Source of the DNA: Roseovarius litorisediminis
GTDB lineage: Bacteria; Pseudomonadota; Alphaproteobacteria; Rhodobacterales; Rhodobacteraceae
DNA: 64,000 nt
Direction of reading: 5' to 3'
NCBI RefSeq assembly: GCF_900172295.1
Contig: NZ_FWFL01000006.1
Span: 62,001 to 126,000, forward strand
The position numbers and the translations under genes were made by a program. Below are positions 63,592 through 64,000 of this stretch, piece by piece. Each line of letters opens with the position of its first letter. Within the stretch, counting starts at the first letter, position 1. Below the pieces are notes generated by a model that searched no databases, had not been told where the DNA came from, and was given only the letters and a program-made list of their open reading frames with translations.

Positions 63592-64000
63592 CTACAGCAT
63601 TGCCGGTACGACCTGATCAGGCGGGCGATGACCGTCGTCGAACGTCTTGATATTCACGATCACCTTCTCGCCCATTTCGATACGGCCCTCGGTGGTTGCC
63701 GATCCCATGTGCGGCAACAGCACAACATTCTTGAGCTCACGAAGACGTGGATTTACCTCGCTGCCATTCTCATAAACATCAAGGCCCGCGCCCGCGATCT
63801 CATGCGTGCGCAGCATCCTGGTCAGTGCGTTTTCATCAATCACCTCGCCACGCGATGTATTCACAATCACCGCATCGAGTTTCATCAGCTTCAGGCGTCG
63901 GGCATTCATCAGGTGAAACGTTGACGGGGTATGCGGGCAGTTCACACTGATCACATCCATGCGCGCCACCATCTGATCCAGGCTTTCCCAATATGTGGCG
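63592..64000 (-). CDS. D-2-hydroxyacid dehydrogenase (partial, N-terminus off the right edge)
   Basis: The minus strand is open from the edge to 63592, about 135 residues. It shows the C-terminal half of the D-isomer NAD-binding fold: DVISVNCPHTPSTFHLMNAR, IVNTSRGEVIDENAL (catalytic Arg region), GAGLDVYENGSEVNPRL (catalytic Glu) and VVLLPHMGSATTEGRIEMGE (catalytic His). The ending resembles glyoxylate/hydroxypyruvate reductases. It lies upstream of ggt in the same direction. Confidence 0.9.
   Translation of the reverse strand, partial: ATYWESLDQMVARMDVISVNCPHTPSTFHLMNARRLKLMKLDAVIVNTSRGEVIDENALTRMLRTHEIAGAGLDVYENGSEVNPRLRELKNVVLLPHMGSATTEGRIEMGEKVIVNIKTFDDGHRPPDQVVPAML

Noticed and set aside
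1..64000. tRNA genes, CRISPR arrays, phage or conjugation genes
   Set aside because: No T-loop pattern with acceptor pairing, no regular spaced repeats and no phage or transfer proteins were found by reading.

Overview
The window reads as chromosomal DNA of a marine alphaproteobacterium, most likely a Roseobacter-group member of the Rhodobacteraceae. Indicators are the lysC-ptsP pair, the hisS-hisZ-hisG operon with a short HisG, a class II (B12) ribonucleotide reductase, the families DUF1178, DUF1489 and DUF938, a stand-alone Hint-domain protein and many ABC importers. Genes are dense and GC-rich, with many ATGA or GTGA stop/start overlaps. I found no rRNA, tRNA, CRISPR array, prophage or intact insertion sequence. 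The taxonomic call rests on gene content, not on a marker-gene comparison.

Layout. 1-4 kb: a branched-chain amino-acid-type (liv) importer on the minus strand, with a divergent GntR/FCD regulator and two TTGT-NN-ACAA palindromes between them. 3.8-5.7 kb: a possible transposase tail, then an iron-type two-domain permease without visible partners. 6-11.5 kb: a complete peptide/nickel-type importer operon. 11.7-14.2 kb: modABC for molybdate. 14.4-20 kb: Nudix, DUF1178, SDR, a 418-base gap with RNA-like structure, lysC and ptsP. 20.5-23.2 kb: a 905-residue acidic VCBS-type surface or secreted protein with its own strong promoter and ribosome site. 23.4-30 kb: EcsC, GNAT, flavin reductase, sulfotransferase, SulP, and an AraC regulator divergent from a Tat-exported cysteine hydrolase. 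30-33.7 kb: a methylthioadenosine/adenine salvage group (mtnP ... apt) carrying an AT-richer small ORF, a LysE exporter and a decayed epimerase. 34-47 kb: argE, nrdJ, DUF1489, an outer-membrane beta-barrel, hisG-hisZ-hisS, slyX, an alpha/beta hydrolase and dnaE. 47.3-56.6 kb: xdhABC directly followed by a BmpA-type nucleoside/purine importer. 56.6-64 kb: Hint protein, DUF938 methyltransferase, GH25 lysozyme-like protein, a dimethylglycine dehydrogenase-like flavoprotein, gamma-glutamyltransferase and a truncated 2-hydroxyacid dehydrogenase.

How the genes fit together. Purine metabolism recurs. MtnP releases adenine from methylthioadenosine and Apt recaptures it. XdhABC oxidises hypoxanthine/xanthine and overlaps the importer genes, which suggests uptake followed by catabolism of purines. 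ModABC supplies molybdate, needed for the XdhB cofactor. The clearest unexplained structures are non-coding: a three-helix hairpin that buries the mtnP ribosome-binding site and ends in six Ts, a structured gap upstream of lysC, and operator- and attenuator-like elements upstream of xdhA. Start sites were moved from the longest possible ORF to internal codons where family alignment or a Shine-Dalgarno sequence favoured them; each case is stated.
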